Origin: Pseudomonas sp. 10-1B
GTDB lineage: Bacteria; Pseudomonadota; Gammaproteobacteria; Pseudomonadales; Pseudomonadaceae
Reading direction: 5' to 3'
Length of the DNA stretch: 64,000 nt
NCBI RefSeq assembly: GCF_000935045.1
Contig: NZ_JYKS01000023.1
Span: 1 to 64,000 of the forward strand
Under the pieces are notes generated by a model, which worked only from the letters and a program-made list of their open reading frames with translations, had not been told where the DNA came from and searched no databases. Of this stretch, positions 36,163 through 45,374 are shown piece by piece. Position numbers and translations under genes: made by a program. Every line of letters starts with the position of its first letter. Position 1 is the stretch's first letter.

Positions 36163-38544
36163 TCAGAAGTCGACGCTGGCGGACAGTTTCAAGGTGCGTG
36201 GTTCACTGACCGTGGCGTAACCGGGGTTGAATACCCCCGCCCAATAGGCGCGGTTCTCCACGTTTTCCAGGCTGGCGCGCAGGGTCACATCCTTGCTCAG
36301 CACCCGCGTGGCATAGCGCGCGCCAAGGTCATAGCGCGTCCACTGGGGAATCTTCAGGGTGTTTTCGTCATCCAGGTACTGCGAGCTACTGTGGATACCC
36401 AAGGCCGTCAGGGTCAGCCCGTCGACCCACGGCAGGTCCCACTCGGCGCCAAGGTTGGCCGACCACTTCGGCACGCCTCGGGCGGTATTGCCATCCAGGG
36501 TGCCATTGGCCGTCTTGCTCAGTTCGGCATGGGTGTAGGTCACCCCACCCAGCAGGCGCACGCCAGGCGCAGCCTCGCCGAACATGTTCCACTCCACGCC
36601 GCGGTTGCGCTGCTCGCCATCGTCGGTGTACCAGAACGTACTGCCGCGGGTGTTCTTGACCATGCTGGGCTTCTCGATCTGGAACACGGCCAGGGTATGG
36701 CTGAACGTGCCCAGGTCCCACTTCACGCCGGCCTCCATCTGCTTGGCCACATAGGGCGCGAACTGCTCGTCCTTGTTCAGCGCACCTACCTCAGTCACCG
36801 TACCGCCTTGGGTCAGGCCTTCGATGTAGTTGGCGTACAACGACACCGGCGCGTCCCAGGGCTTGACCACGATGCCCAGGGCTGGCGTGAGTCTGCGCTC
36901 GTCATAGGCCGACGGCTTGCTCATCTTCTGCCGCACCCGCTGGGCACGGGCGCCGAGGGTCAGCAGCACACGCTCGTCAAGAAAACCGAGGGTGTCCGCC
37001 AGGGCGAAGCTGGACAAGGTGTTGTCGCCGGTCTTGACGTTCGAGCCATGGTCGCCGGCAATGATCCCTTTCACCGGGTGGTAGAGGTTGGTGTCATAGG
37101 TGGGGCCGGTGACCGTGGGTGCACGGCCGATGTCCTGGTGCAGCAGCGAGCTGCTGAACACCAGTTGGTGACTGACCGGGCCGGTCATGAAGCTGCCCCG
37201 CAGCCCCGCCTCGCCCGACAGGCTATGGGTGTAGCCGGCCTGGTTGTAGGTCTGTCCCTTGGCACGGCCATCGGCCGCCTGCACGCGAATGCGCGTGCCA
37301 TTGAGGAAGCCGTCGTAATAGGTGCGTGCACCACCGACACTGGCAAAGGCCGTCCAGTCGTCATTGAGCTGGTACTCGCCATGCAGCATCACCGCCTTGC
37401 TGACCTGCTTGGCGTAAATACCCTCGAGGATGTTGGTGTCGGGCTTGGGCGCCTTGGTCACGTAACCCAGCTCACTGAAACCTGCCATCATCGGGCTGCC
37501 GTTATCCAGCTTCTCGTGGATCTCGTAGGCATCCAGCACGAGTTTGAAATCATCGCCGCGGTAATCCAGCGCCAAGGACGCCAGGGTACGGTCTTTGGAC
37601 TGCTCATCTACACCGGTATCACCGCTGCCATACACCCCGTTGAAGCGAATACCGAAACGGCCATCATCCGAACGCCGCCCCACATCGATATGCTGAGCGA
37701 AATAGCCATCGGACACATAGCTGGTGGTGAACCGGGTGAGCGGGGCATCGCCGGCGCGCTTGGGTACCAGGTTGACATTGCCCCCCACCCCGCCATTGGG
37801 CGCCATGCCACTGAGCAGCGCGCTCGGCCCTTTCAATACCTCTACCCGTTCGAGGAACTCGGTGGGTACGTGACCATCGGGCGCCAGGCCGTACAGGCCA
37901 TTGACCGCCAACTCCGAGGACTCCAGGCCATAGCCGCGGATCATGAAGTTCTCGTAGGCATGGCCTTCGCCAGTGCTGAAGCGGATCGACGGGTCATTGC
38001 GCAGCACCGCGCCCACTGTGCCGCTCTGCTGGTTGGCGATGGTCTGCGCGGTATAGGCGGTGATGTTGAACGGTGTGTCCATGATGTCGCGGTTGCCCAG
38101 CATGCCCAGCCGCGCGCCACGAGCCACCTGGCCGCCGCTGTAAGTCTCGGGCAGGTCACTGTTGAAGCCGGCGGCGTTGACGTTGGTGGCGCCAAGGGTG
38201 ACGGCGCCCTCTTCAGCCATGCTGCGCAAGATCACCACGCCGTTCTGTTCCTCTGCCACCAGGTCGGTGCCCACCAGCAGTTGCTGCAAGGCCTGCAGCA
38301 CGCTGAAACGCCCATGCAGCGCGGGCGCGTGGCGGCCAGCGAGCAGGCGGCTGTCAGCGGCAATGGCTACGCCAGACTGGCGGGCCAGCGCGTGCACAGC
38401 AGCTTCCAGCGGCTGGCTCGGCAGGTCCAGGGCCAGTGGCTGGCTGTCGGCCAGCACCATGCCAGGCGACAGCAGGCTGCCCAATGCGCAGGCCAGGGCC
38501 AGATGGCGCAACGGCGCGGAAATTCGGGTAGGGACGAACGACAT
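36163..38544 (-). CDS. TonB-dependent siderophore receptor with signalling domain
   Basis: The 793-residue precursor has a signal peptide (about 1-32), a secretin/TonB N-terminal (STN) signalling domain (about 35-108, PLEAAVHALARQSGVAIAADSRLL), a plug (NRDIMDTPFNITAYTAQTI...FMIRGYG) and a 22-strand barrel ending in the aromatic LKLSASVDF. The STN domain marks a transducer receptor that signals to FecR when loaded. It follows the sigma and anti-sigma genes, 71 bases after fecR. An Fe(III)-siderophore ligand is inferred. Confidence 0.93.
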   Translation of the reverse strand: MSFVPTRISAPLRHLALACALGSLLSPGMVLADSQPLALDLPSQPLEAAVHALARQSGVAIAADSRLLAGRHAPALHGRFSVLQALQQLLVGTDLVAEEQNGVVILRSMAEEGAVTLGATNVNAAGFNSDLPETYSGGQVARGARLGMLGNRDIMDTPFNITAYTAQTIANQQSGTVGAVLRNDPSIRFSTGEGHAYENFMIRGYGLESSELAVNGLYGLAPDGHVPTEFLERVEVLKGPSALLSGMAPNGGVGGNVNLVPKRAGDAPLTRFTTSYVSDGYFAQHIDVGRRSDDGRFGIRFNGVYGSGDTGVDEQSKDRTLASLALDYRGDDFKLVLDAYEIHEKLDNGSPMMAGFSELGYVTKAPKPDTNILEGIYAKQVSKAVMLHGEYQLNDDWTAFASVGGARTYYDGFLNGTRIRVQAADGRAKGQTYNQAGYTHSLSGEAGLRGSFMTGPVSHQLVFSSSLLHQDIGRAPTVTGPTYDTNLYHPVKGIIAGDHGSNVKTGDNTLSSFALADTLGFLDERVLLTLGARAQRVRQKMSKPSAYDERRLTPALGIVVKPWDAPVSLYANYIEGLTQGGTVTEVGALNKDEQFAPYVAKQMEAGVKWDLGTFSHTLAVFQIEKPSMVKNTRGSTFWYTDDGEQRNRGVEWNMFGEAAPGVRLLGGVTYTHAELSKTANGTLDGNTARGVPKWSANLGAEWDLPWVDGLTLTALGIHSSSQYLDDENTLKIPQWTRYDLGARYATRVLSKDVTLRASLENVENRAYWAGVFNPGYATVSEPRTLKLSASVDF

Positions 38545-38615
38545 GAAGGGTCCTTGCTCGGGTGGGGTTCACCGTTGATGACGCCGTTCAGGCGCCTTAC
38601 CCCTCAAAACTTTTT

Positions 38616-39578
38616 TCAACGCGCAAGCAAGTGCGCCTGGCCCGATTGCAGGTCCAGGCGCACCGGCAGAATGCGCGGCAACGCCTGCAACAGTTTTTCT
38701 GGCCGGTCGCTGGGGAAGCTGCCGGTCAGGCGCAGTTCCGCGATCTCGGGTGCAAGCGCTACAGGCTGGGCCAGGTAGGCATTGAGTTCGCCCACCACCT
38801 CACTGAGCGGCTGATCTGTGAAAGACCACCAGCCGCGTTGCCAATGCTCGAGATCGGGGCCGAACTGCGCGCCCTTGCGCGGCTTGCCCAGATGCCCCTG
38901 GCCATCGATGCAGATACGCTCGCCAGCGCCCAGGATGTGCTCACCGCCCTGCAAATCACGCACTTGTACCCGCCCGCGCGCCACTGCGACAAACACCCTG
39001 TCGCCCCGATCACTGACGGTGAACGAGGTCCCCAACACCTGCACACTGCCCCTGCGGGTACTGATGAGGAAGGGCCGCCACCACTCGTGGGCGACGTCGA
39101 AAAAGACATTGCCGTGCAACAGCATCACCTGGCGCTGAGCATGGTCGAAGCGAATGCGCAGGTTGCTCTCGGCCGCTGCCAGCAACTGACTACCATCGGG
39201 CAGGGTGAGCGCATGCGACGCTTCGCCGTGGCCGGTCAACAAATCTTGCTGGAATGGCGTCGTGCGCTGGAACATCCAGCCCAGCCAGCCACCCGCGCCG
39301 AGTAACAGCGCCAGCGCACCGCCCTGGCGCAGCAAGCGCCGGCGGCTCGGGTCATAAGGTTGCGGCGCCACGGCACTGCGTAATTGCGGCGTCAGGCGGT
39401 GCACCAGCTGCCAGCGCTGCTCGGCTTCTTGCCAGGCACGTTCATGCTCGTCGCTCTTGTGTCGCCAGCGCAGCGCCTGGCCACTGGCTTCACGCACACG
39501 TGCGGGGTCGTCGCCATGCATGGCGGCAAGGTAGACCAAGGCTTGCTGTACCTTGCGCGCGGCAGCAGGTTCAGCCAT
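38616..39578 (-). CDS. FecR-family anti-sigma/sigma regulator
   Basis: The start at ATG 39578 (320 residues, MAEPAAARKVQQALVYL) overlaps the sigma factor stop by 8 bases. An N-terminal cytoplasmic DUF4880-like region is followed by one membrane segment (about 85-101, GGALALLLGAGGWLGWMF) and a periplasmic FecR domain (TLPDGSQLLAAAESNLRIRF; VLGTSFTVSDRGDRVFVAVARGRVQV). It carries the receptor's signal to the sigma factor. Confidence 0.92.
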   Translation of the reverse strand: MAEPAAARKVQQALVYLAAMHGDDPARVREASGQALRWRHKSDEHERAWQEAEQRWQLVHRLTPQLRSAVAPQPYDPSRRRLLRQGGALALLLGAGGWLGWMFQRTTPFQQDLLTGHGEASHALTLPDGSQLLAAAESNLRIRFDHAQRQVMLLHGNVFFDVAHEWWRPFLISTRRGSVQVLGTSFTVSDRGDRVFVAVARGRVQVRDLQGGEHILGAGERICIDGQGHLGKPRKGAQFGPDLEHWQRGWWSFTDQPLSEVVGELNAYLAQPVALAPEIAELRLTGSFPSDRPEKLLQALPRILPVRLDLQSGQAHLLAR

Positions 39579-40110
39579 GGCGGCTGGCCAGGCGAAACTC
39601 GGACAAATCGAATACCGCCCGGGCGATATGCAACTCCACCGCCTTGGCCGACAGCCCCAAGGCCTCGCACACTTCGCGGTGGCTGTGACCATGCAGGCGC
39701 ACTCGCACGAACACCTCGCGGCGCAGGCGCGGCATGCGCTCGACCAGGACGATCAATTGCTGCAACTGCTCACGGGCGATCAGGATGTCCTCGACGCTGG
39801 GGCTCAGCCCATCGACCCGTACCAGCCAATCCTCCAGCGCCGCCAGTTCGGTGCCGCGACGCCGGTACTGGTCGATGCACAGGTTGCGCGCAGCCTGGAA
39901 CAGCAAAGCCCGGGCATTGAGCACCGGTGCATTGAGGGCATGGGCATAAGCCTGGGCAAAGCTGGACTGGGCAATGTCGGCGGCGTCGTCCGGGTTGCGC
40001 AGCCGCCCGCACAGGTAGCGGCGCAAGTCACTGTAATGGGCCAGCAAGTCATCGACGACTGCCTGCAAGGCCGGCGCAGGGCCGCTCCAGGGGGTAGGGA
40101 AAGATGTCAT
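39571..40110 (-). CDS. FecI-type ECF sigma factor
   Basis: The 179-residue protein has sigma-70 region 2 (HYSDLRRYLCGRLRNPDDAADIAQSSFAQAY...RALLFQAARNLCIDQYRRR) and region 4 (LPRLRREVFVRVRLHGHSHREVCEALGLSAKAVELHIARAVFDL). It is the iron-starvation ECF type that activates the TonB receptor operon. It heads the sigma-FecR-receptor-esterase unit and has a likely Fur box just upstream. Confidence 0.93.
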   Translation of the reverse strand: MTSFPTPWSGPAPALQAVVDDLLAHYSDLRRYLCGRLRNPDDAADIAQSSFAQAYAHALNAPVLNARALLFQAARNLCIDQYRRRGTELAALEDWLVRVDGLSPSVEDILIAREQLQQLIVLVERMPRLRREVFVRVRLHGHSHREVCEALGLSAKAVELHIARAVFDLSEFRLASRHG

Positions 40111-40130
40111 TGCAAATGCGCGCTGTTAAT

Positions 40131-40149
40131 AGGAATCCCTATCATTCTC
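40131..40149. promoter_or_regulatory. Candidate Fur box
   Basis: AGGAATCCCTATCATTCTC matches the 19-base Fur consensus GATAATGATAATCATTATC at 11 positions, with a strong right half (TATCATT). It lies 21 bases upstream of the sigma factor start, the place expected for Fur repression. The rest of the 40111-40320 divergent gap shows no gene. Confidence 0.5.
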
Positions 40150-40320
40150 ACACAGGGATTCTGGTCATCGCCAGCAGCACATGCATGAATCGTTTTTTGA
40201 CGAGCCGCATTCAGGAGGACCGGAGACAACACAACACCGCTGCCTGGACAGCAACCCTCGCACACCTTGCCTGACATGCTAAAGTCGCCCCCGTTCCCGC
40301 TCCACCCAACGGACCCCAGC

Positions 40321-41328
40321 ATGCCCGCACTCGACGCCTCCCTCACCCCCTGGCCAGAAGTCGCCGCCCGCCACCCCAGCAACGCCCTGCTGCTGGGCAA
40401 CGGCGCCAGCCGCGCGCTGTGGAAGCCGTTCGGCTACTTCTCGCTGTTCGAGCAAGCGCAACGCGCCGGCCGCAAGAAAGGCCTGGCGGTCAGCGACCAA
40501 GCGCTGTTCAAGTCCCTGGGCACGGAACTGTTCGAGCCGGTGCTCAGCGCCCTCAACACCACCGTGCGCACCAACGCCGCGCTGGCCATCAATTCTACCG
40601 CGCCGCTGAACCGCTATTACTCGATCAAGGAAGCGCTGATCCACGCCGTGCGTAGCGTGCACCTGCCATGGCCGCTGATGCCTGCAGCCACACTGGCAGC
40701 GATCAACCAGGCTCTGCGCGAATACCGCAGCGTCTACACCAGCAACTACGACCTGATCCTGCCTTGGGCCGTGCAACACGCCTCGCACGGTTTCGCCGAA
40801 CTGTTCGACGAGCAAGGCTTCTTCGACGTCCGCCGCACTGCCAGCGAAGGCACTCGGGTGCTGCACCTGCATGGCGGCCTGCACCTGCTCAAGCTGCCCG
40901 ACGGCACCACCCGCCAACGCAGCGCCGACAGCGCCGAACTGCTCGATGGCTTTGCCGTGAACATTCCCGGTGAAGTGCCGCTGTTCGTCAATGAAGACCG
41001 CAGCGACGAAAAGCTGCGCGCCATCCGCAACTCGGACTACCTGAGCTGGTGCCTTGGGCAACTGGCGCAAGAAAGCCAGGGGCTATGCCTGTTCGGCCAG
41101 CACCTGGACAGCAGTGACCAGCATCTGCTCCAAGCCATTCGGCTGGCCCGGCCGGCGCATTTGTCGATTGCGATCCGGCCATTGAGCGAGGCTTCGGTGA
41201 TCAACCAGAAGCAGCATTTTGTCGATCGGTTCGGGGATCTGGCGGGGACGCAGCTGCATTTCTTCGATGCCGGTACCCATCCGTTGGGGCAGGCGTGGTT
41301 GACGATCGAGGGGCCAACTGCTCGTTGA
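40321..41328 (+). CDS. DUF4917 (SIR2-like) protein
   Basis: The start at ATG 40321 gives 335 residues (MPALDASLTPWPEVAARHPS). A nucleotide-binding-like opening (SNALLLGNGASRAL) is followed by YTSNYDLILPW (about 138-148) and LHLHGGLHLLK (about 181-191), the [T/S]NYD and HLHG pattern shared by SIR2-like folds. This fits the DUF4917 family. Some SIR2-like proteins consume NAD+ in phage defence, but no partner is seen and the role here is unknown. It borders the AT-rich island. Confidence 0.75.
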   Translation: MPALDASLTPWPEVAARHPSNALLLGNGASRALWKPFGYFSLFEQAQRAGRKKGLAVSDQALFKSLGTELFEPVLSALNTTVRTNAALAINSTAPLNRYYSIKEALIHAVRSVHLPWPLMPAATLAAINQALREYRSVYTSNYDLILPWAVQHASHGFAELFDEQGFFDVRRTASEGTRVLHLHGGLHLLKLPDGTTRQRSADSAELLDGFAVNIPGEVPLFVNEDRSDEKLRAIRNSDYLSWCLGQLAQESQGLCLFGQHLDSSDQHLLQAIRLARPAHLSIAIRPLSEASVINQKQHFVDRFGDLAGTQLHFFDAGTHPLGQAWLTIEGPTAR

Positions 41329-41723
41329 TGAAAGAGGCTTCTATCGGCGGCATACCATGTGCCGCCCTTGGAACAGCCCGATCATCCGCTTTCGGGAAAA
41401 ACAGCGACGGGTGAGTTTTGCTGATTTAGACACAGTATCTGATCGCCTGAATAAACCGTCCCTTGTGCATATCCATATGCAATCAGAAGGCCTATTTTCA
41501 ACATCCGAATTAAATAGGAAATATCCTACAAGCCATTAGGATAAGTCTGTAGTACTTCCTTTAAAATTCGGCTTCAACTGCAAAACCGCTTGACCGCCCA
41601 TATACCTGATGTTTCCATCAAGCACGATCTCAAATAATTTTAACTTGCCTCGGCAAACGTGCAGATCACGTCTGACCTCCATTCAGAAGTGAACAATAAA
41701 AAAATAAAACAGGAAGTCATCCG
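41329..41723. other. AT-rich gene-free stretch at the island's left edge
   Basis: Composition drops sharply to AT-rich from about 41400. A GGCGGCA/TGCCGCC hairpin (41346-41366) closes the DUF4917 transcript. No open frame of family character is seen on either strand. Just before 41724 lies AGGAAG, a good ribosome site for the next gene. Promoters for the island's operon are expected here but I cannot assign one firmly. Confidence 0.5.
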
Positions 41724-43105
41724 ATGAAATTCATCATTGTAGGGTACGGAGCGGTTGCAGCCACACTATTACCAATGCTCTTTGACGAACTAGGCGACAA
41801 GATATCCTCACTCACTATCATCGACCCACTTTCAACCAATGATAACAGCCAATCCACCGTATTTCCCGCGACCTTTGTACGCACACGCCTGACGCCCGCA
41901 AACTACAAACACATCCTGATCAACCTAGATGCCAATACATTCCTGCTAAATCTATCCGTCGATGTTTCAAGCCTAGACCTGGTCGTCTATTGCCAAGAGC
42001 GGGGAGCCAAATATCTAGACACCTGTATTGAGCCGTGGGCAGGGCATTACTCAAACCACAATATAGACTTCAAATACAGGACCAACTATCACCTGCGAGA
42101 AGGTATGCTCGCACTGAAGCAAAAATTCAAAGGTGGTCCCACAGCCGTTATCGCTCACGGTGCAAACCCAGGGTTGGCATCTCACTTTTTCAAACAAGCC
42201 CTGCTTAACATTCGCCATGATCAGTCTGGGGCGAGCGACCATTTGCCAACCACACGCCAAGAATGGGCGCAGTTAACGTGCGACCTGCAAATAAAAACTA
42301 TTCATGTGGCTGAACACGATACTCAGGTAGCTAAAACACCGAAGGCAGTCGGCGAATTCATCAATACGTGGTCAGTCGACGGTTTATCGCTGAAGGATGC
42401 CAACCTTCGGAGTTAGGCTGGGGAACTCATGAACTAAAACTGCCAACCGGAGCACACTTTCACGAATCTGGCTGCAAGAGTTCAATCTATTTGACCCGAC
42501 CAGGTGCATCGGTTCGTATAAAGACATGGACCCCAGCTGCCGGACCTTGCTTGGGTTTTCTCATTACTCACAATGAGTCCATATCACTATCGGATTACTT
42601 GACCATCCATGATGGCGACAGCGTTTCTTATAGGCCAACTGTCAATTATGCTTATCATCCGTGTAATGATGCCATTCTTTCTCTTCATGAACTAAGTGGA
42701 ACCTCCTGGCGACCACAACAGCGAAGGCGTGTCATAAGCGGCAATGACATCCTTGAGGGAGCTGACTATCTCGGTGTTCTCTTGATGGGACATGAGAGGA
42801 ATGCATACTGGTACGGTTCCATCCTTGAAAACGGTACAGCTCAAGCTTTAAACCCCAAAAGCTCCGCTACCACTTTACAAGTAGCCGCCGGCGTATTAGC
42901 TGGCCTCATATGGGCCTTAGAGAACCCCAGGCATGGCATTGTGGAAGCAGAGGAAATGGACTTCCAATTCATACTCAACATTGCACAACCCTACTTGGGG
43001 GACTTGGTTGGCATATATACAAACTGGTCACCAGGAAACAACGACAAGCAAAACCATTACCCCTCGACTTCCCTCCAGTGGCAGTTTGAAAACTTTCTTG
43101 AATAA
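41724..43105 (+). pseudogene. Homospermidine synthase, split by a -1 frameshift
   Basis: The first frame (41724-42416) opens MKFIIVGYGAVAATLLPML and shows the NAD fold, NLSVDVSSLD and AHGANPG. The second frame (shifted -1) continues FIAEGCQPSELGWGTHE, THNESISLSDYL, NYAYHPCNDA and NAYWYGS, all as in bacterial homospermidine synthase (as I recall the Blastochloris enzyme). Joining at GGT 42381-42383, rereading its T as the start of TTT, restores ...NTWSVDG-FIAEG without gap. The joined protein has 460 residues, near the usual about 477. The enzyme makes sym-homospermidine from putrescine. Loss, sequencing error or recoding are all possible. It is AT-rich and leads the operon. Confidence 0.85.
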
Positions 43106-43122
43106 ATACAGGGAGCGCAAGC

Positions 43123-43854
43123 ATGAGCTATATAAAGACGGCTATCGGCCTGAAGTGCCATGACTGGTCTTCGGTGGAGCTATTGAAAGATCTGTCCCCC
43201 GAAGTCATCATCGGAAACAAGGAAGATATCAAATACCGCCAGAAACATTTCTGGCACGACATGAGTTCCGAATTCGACTCAAAGCATTTCCTCATCTATC
43301 TCCTGAAACGTAAAGATCTTAAACTAAGCGATGAATTCCTTGAATTCGTATGCCTTTGGCATCTCGACGAACAAAACCATTATCGAGGTCTACGCAAGAT
43401 AAACAGCGTTCTTTATGGACAAAGCGAAGAACTTATTGAACACCAACTAAAATCCAGAAAGCCAGATTTCGATCCCATCGAAGCATTCCTGACTGATGAG
43501 TTTACTATCCTGCTTTCAATTGCATTCGATGAAATAACAAGCACAAGAGCCTACAAGCAAGACTTTGAGCTTTTTGACAGCTTGGGGCCTTCATGCCTAT
43601 CGACCTGGATACGTAACGCAGCCAAAGACGAAGCTGCGCACTATGGGAATGCAATAAAAATCTTGAAGCTTCGCCACCAGCCAAGATTAAAAGAAGCTCC
43701 CGCTGTACTGGAAAGCATACTGGCACATGAAACCTCCCAAACGTTCACCTATAACAACACGTTCATTTTCGACCATGATACTGACGACTTTTCTCATGAC
43801 TTACTACGGCATAGCAAGAGCACCATTATCGACATCTTGGAGCGACATCAATGA
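43123..43854 (+). CDS. Ferritin-like diiron oxidase/oxygenase of unknown substrate
   Basis: The 243-residue protein is mostly helical and carries two ExxH motifs, E83-Q-N-H86 (HLDEQNHYRG) and E170-A-A-H173 (AKDEAAHYGN), with an additional E137 (AFDEITS) between them. This is the four-helix diiron signature of ferritin-like oxidases such as acyl-ACP desaturase or AurF; the closest family is not clear to me. It starts 17 bases after homospermidine synthase (ribosome site AGGGAG) and overlaps the exporter start as ATGA. An action on a polyamine is inferred from context only. Confidence 0.65.
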   Translation: MSYIKTAIGLKCHDWSSVELLKDLSPEVIIGNKEDIKYRQKHFWHDMSSEFDSKHFLIYLLKRKDLKLSDEFLEFVCLWHLDEQNHYRGLRKINSVLYGQSEELIEHQLKSRKPDFDPIEAFLTDEFTILLSIAFDEITSTRAYKQDFELFDSLGPSCLSTWIRNAAKDEAAHYGNAIKILKLRHQPRLKEAPAVLESILAHETSQTFTYNNTFIFDHDTDDFSHDLLRHSKSTIIDILERHQ

Positions 43855-44762
43855 ACTGGGTATACTTATCCCTGATGGCTCCACTCTTGTGGAGCCTGTC
43901 CAACATACTGGACAAATTCGCTATTGAACATATAACCTCGAACTACATACCCTTCATTTTCCTTCTCAGCGTAGGCAACACATTCTTCGCCGCGCTTATA
44001 TATATTTTTCTCGACACTTCAGAAATCGACATTCTCTTTGCCAGCCTCAACATACTTTCTGGGCTTGCGATATTCCTCCAGTATTTTGCATACAGCTACT
44101 CCTTGGAAGACATGGATGTTTCGGTAGTCATACCCATCCATCAGTCAGAGCCACTATTTGTTCTTGCGGCCTCGATATTGATATTTAACGCTTTCCCCAC
44201 ATACGAGCAGGCACTCGGTTTCTTTCTGATCACAGGGGGAATTCTAATTCTCTGCATGTCAAAAAAAACGATTCTCGGTCTGGGAGAAAAAAGACATATT
44301 GCGATGGTATTTGTATCCGCATTCTTCGGTGCCATATCAACCATCATTTCCGACGAAATACTGAAAATGAAGAACCTTGAATTCGTTCTGCTCTTCAACT
44401 TTTCAGGGTACGCGCTTGGTGGCTTTCTATTGCTGCTTAATCCTGCCTGGAGAAAGCTAATAGCTCAAGATCTAAAAACACTTAACACCAAACAACTTGG
44501 CATTTTCGCTGCCACCAACCTATTCGATGTAGGAGGTTATATATTTTTCATGGCCGCGCTGGCTGTCGGCGGCGGCGCAGCCTTAGTGTCGGTCATTGTT
44601 AGCATCCATCCTCTGTTCGTACTTATTTTTGGAGCCATCGCAACTCGACTATTCCCGAACTTCATTAGCGAGGATATAGCCCCCTCTGGATTCCTGAGGA
44701 AGGCACTTTCAATCCTAATCATCATATCCGGAATATCAATAGCAGCATTTAATGACTTGTGA
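43851..44762 (+). CDS. EamA-family (DMT) transporter
   Basis: The 303-residue protein has ten membrane segments in two EamA repeats (SYSLEDMDVSVVIPIHQSEPLFVLAASILIF in the first; AALAVGGGAALVSVIVSIHPLFVLIFGAIATRLF in the second), the pattern of drug/metabolite exporters. It overlaps the diiron gene by 4 bases (ATGA). The AT-rich composition matches the two genes before it. It may export the product of the cassette. Confidence 0.87.
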   Translation: MNWVYLSLMAPLLWSLSNILDKFAIEHITSNYIPFIFLLSVGNTFFAALIYIFLDTSEIDILFASLNILSGLAIFLQYFAYSYSLEDMDVSVVIPIHQSEPLFVLAASILIFNAFPTYEQALGFFLITGGILILCMSKKTILGLGEKRHIAMVFVSAFFGAISTIISDEILKMKNLEFVLLFNFSGYALGGFLLLLNPAWRKLIAQDLKTLNTKQLGIFAATNLFDVGGYIFFMAALAVGGGAALVSVIVSIHPLFVLIFGAIATRLFPNFISEDIAPSGFLRKALSILIIISGISIAAFNDL

Positions 44763-44859
44763 CAAAAAACGCGGACCAACATTCACATTAAAAGTAAATT
44801 CTACTATCAGGACATTTCATTTTGTGGATCGGCTCGGGAAAAGGACCCCGCGACGCAAT

Positions 44860-45369
44860 TCAATGCAGCACGTTGTACGAACCTCCGAAGACGCGCTCAT
44901 AGGCACTGGCTACATTGACCGTCATCGCCACTCGGGCCAAGTCCAGTTTGTCCTGCCCGATCGAGTAGTTACCACGAATCTGTAACCAGTCCAGAATATC
45001 AGCAAGGTGCCAAAGCGAAGCACTACCTTCATGAACGGGCGCAGGGAAGCTATGCCTATGAGCGAGCATCAACTTCCTCATGTTCTGCCGCGATACGCCT
45101 ACGATCTCGGCCACATCGGTAAGCCCTACAAGATCAGGCGTCGCCTCGACCAGGCGTGCTCGGGGAACTGCCTTGCGAACATCATCGAGCGCACTTTCGA
45201 TGGCTTCTTTCGCAGAAGAAGCCTCGCGGATGAAAGCCAGCGCCAGCCTCCCCGGCTGACCCAGGCCGACCACCGCGTCGTCACAACCCGCCTCGGCCAA
45301 ACGCTCCAATAGCGAATCGGTATCTTCGTGCTCGTTCAATTGATACTTGAGGGTGTACTCATACTCCAC
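44860..45369 (-). CDS. HTH protein, candidate antitoxin/regulator of a two-gene module
   Basis: The 169-residue protein starts at GTG 45369, 5 bases after the stop of the preceding small gene. An alpha/beta N-terminal part (about 1-75, with RLALAFIREASSAKEAIESALDDV) is followed by a helix-turn-helix (about 80-105, LTDVAEIVGVSRQNMRKLM) and a helical tail. The pairing with a HicA-like gene and a palindrome upstream suggest an autoregulating antitoxin. I do not recognise a named family. Confidence 0.6.
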   Translation of the reverse strand: MEYEYTLKYQLNEHEDTDSLLERLAEAGCDDAVVGLGQPGRLALAFIREASSAKEAIESALDDVRKAVPRARLVEATPDLVGLTDVAEIVGVSRQNMRKLMLAHRHSFPAPVHEGSASLWHLADILDWLQIRGNYSIGQDKLDLARVAMTVNVASAYERVFGGSYNVLH

Positions 45370-45374
45370 GGCGT

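Noticed and set aside
36154..38778. 874-codon frame on the plus strand over the TonB receptor
   Set aside because: Antisense shadow of the receptor gene, whose domains are unambiguous on the minus strand.
42378..42390. Programmed -1 frameshift in homospermidine synthase
   Set aside because: No XXXYYYZ slippery heptamer is present (sequence CGGTTTA) and I see no strong downstream stem; mutation or sequencing error is more likely.
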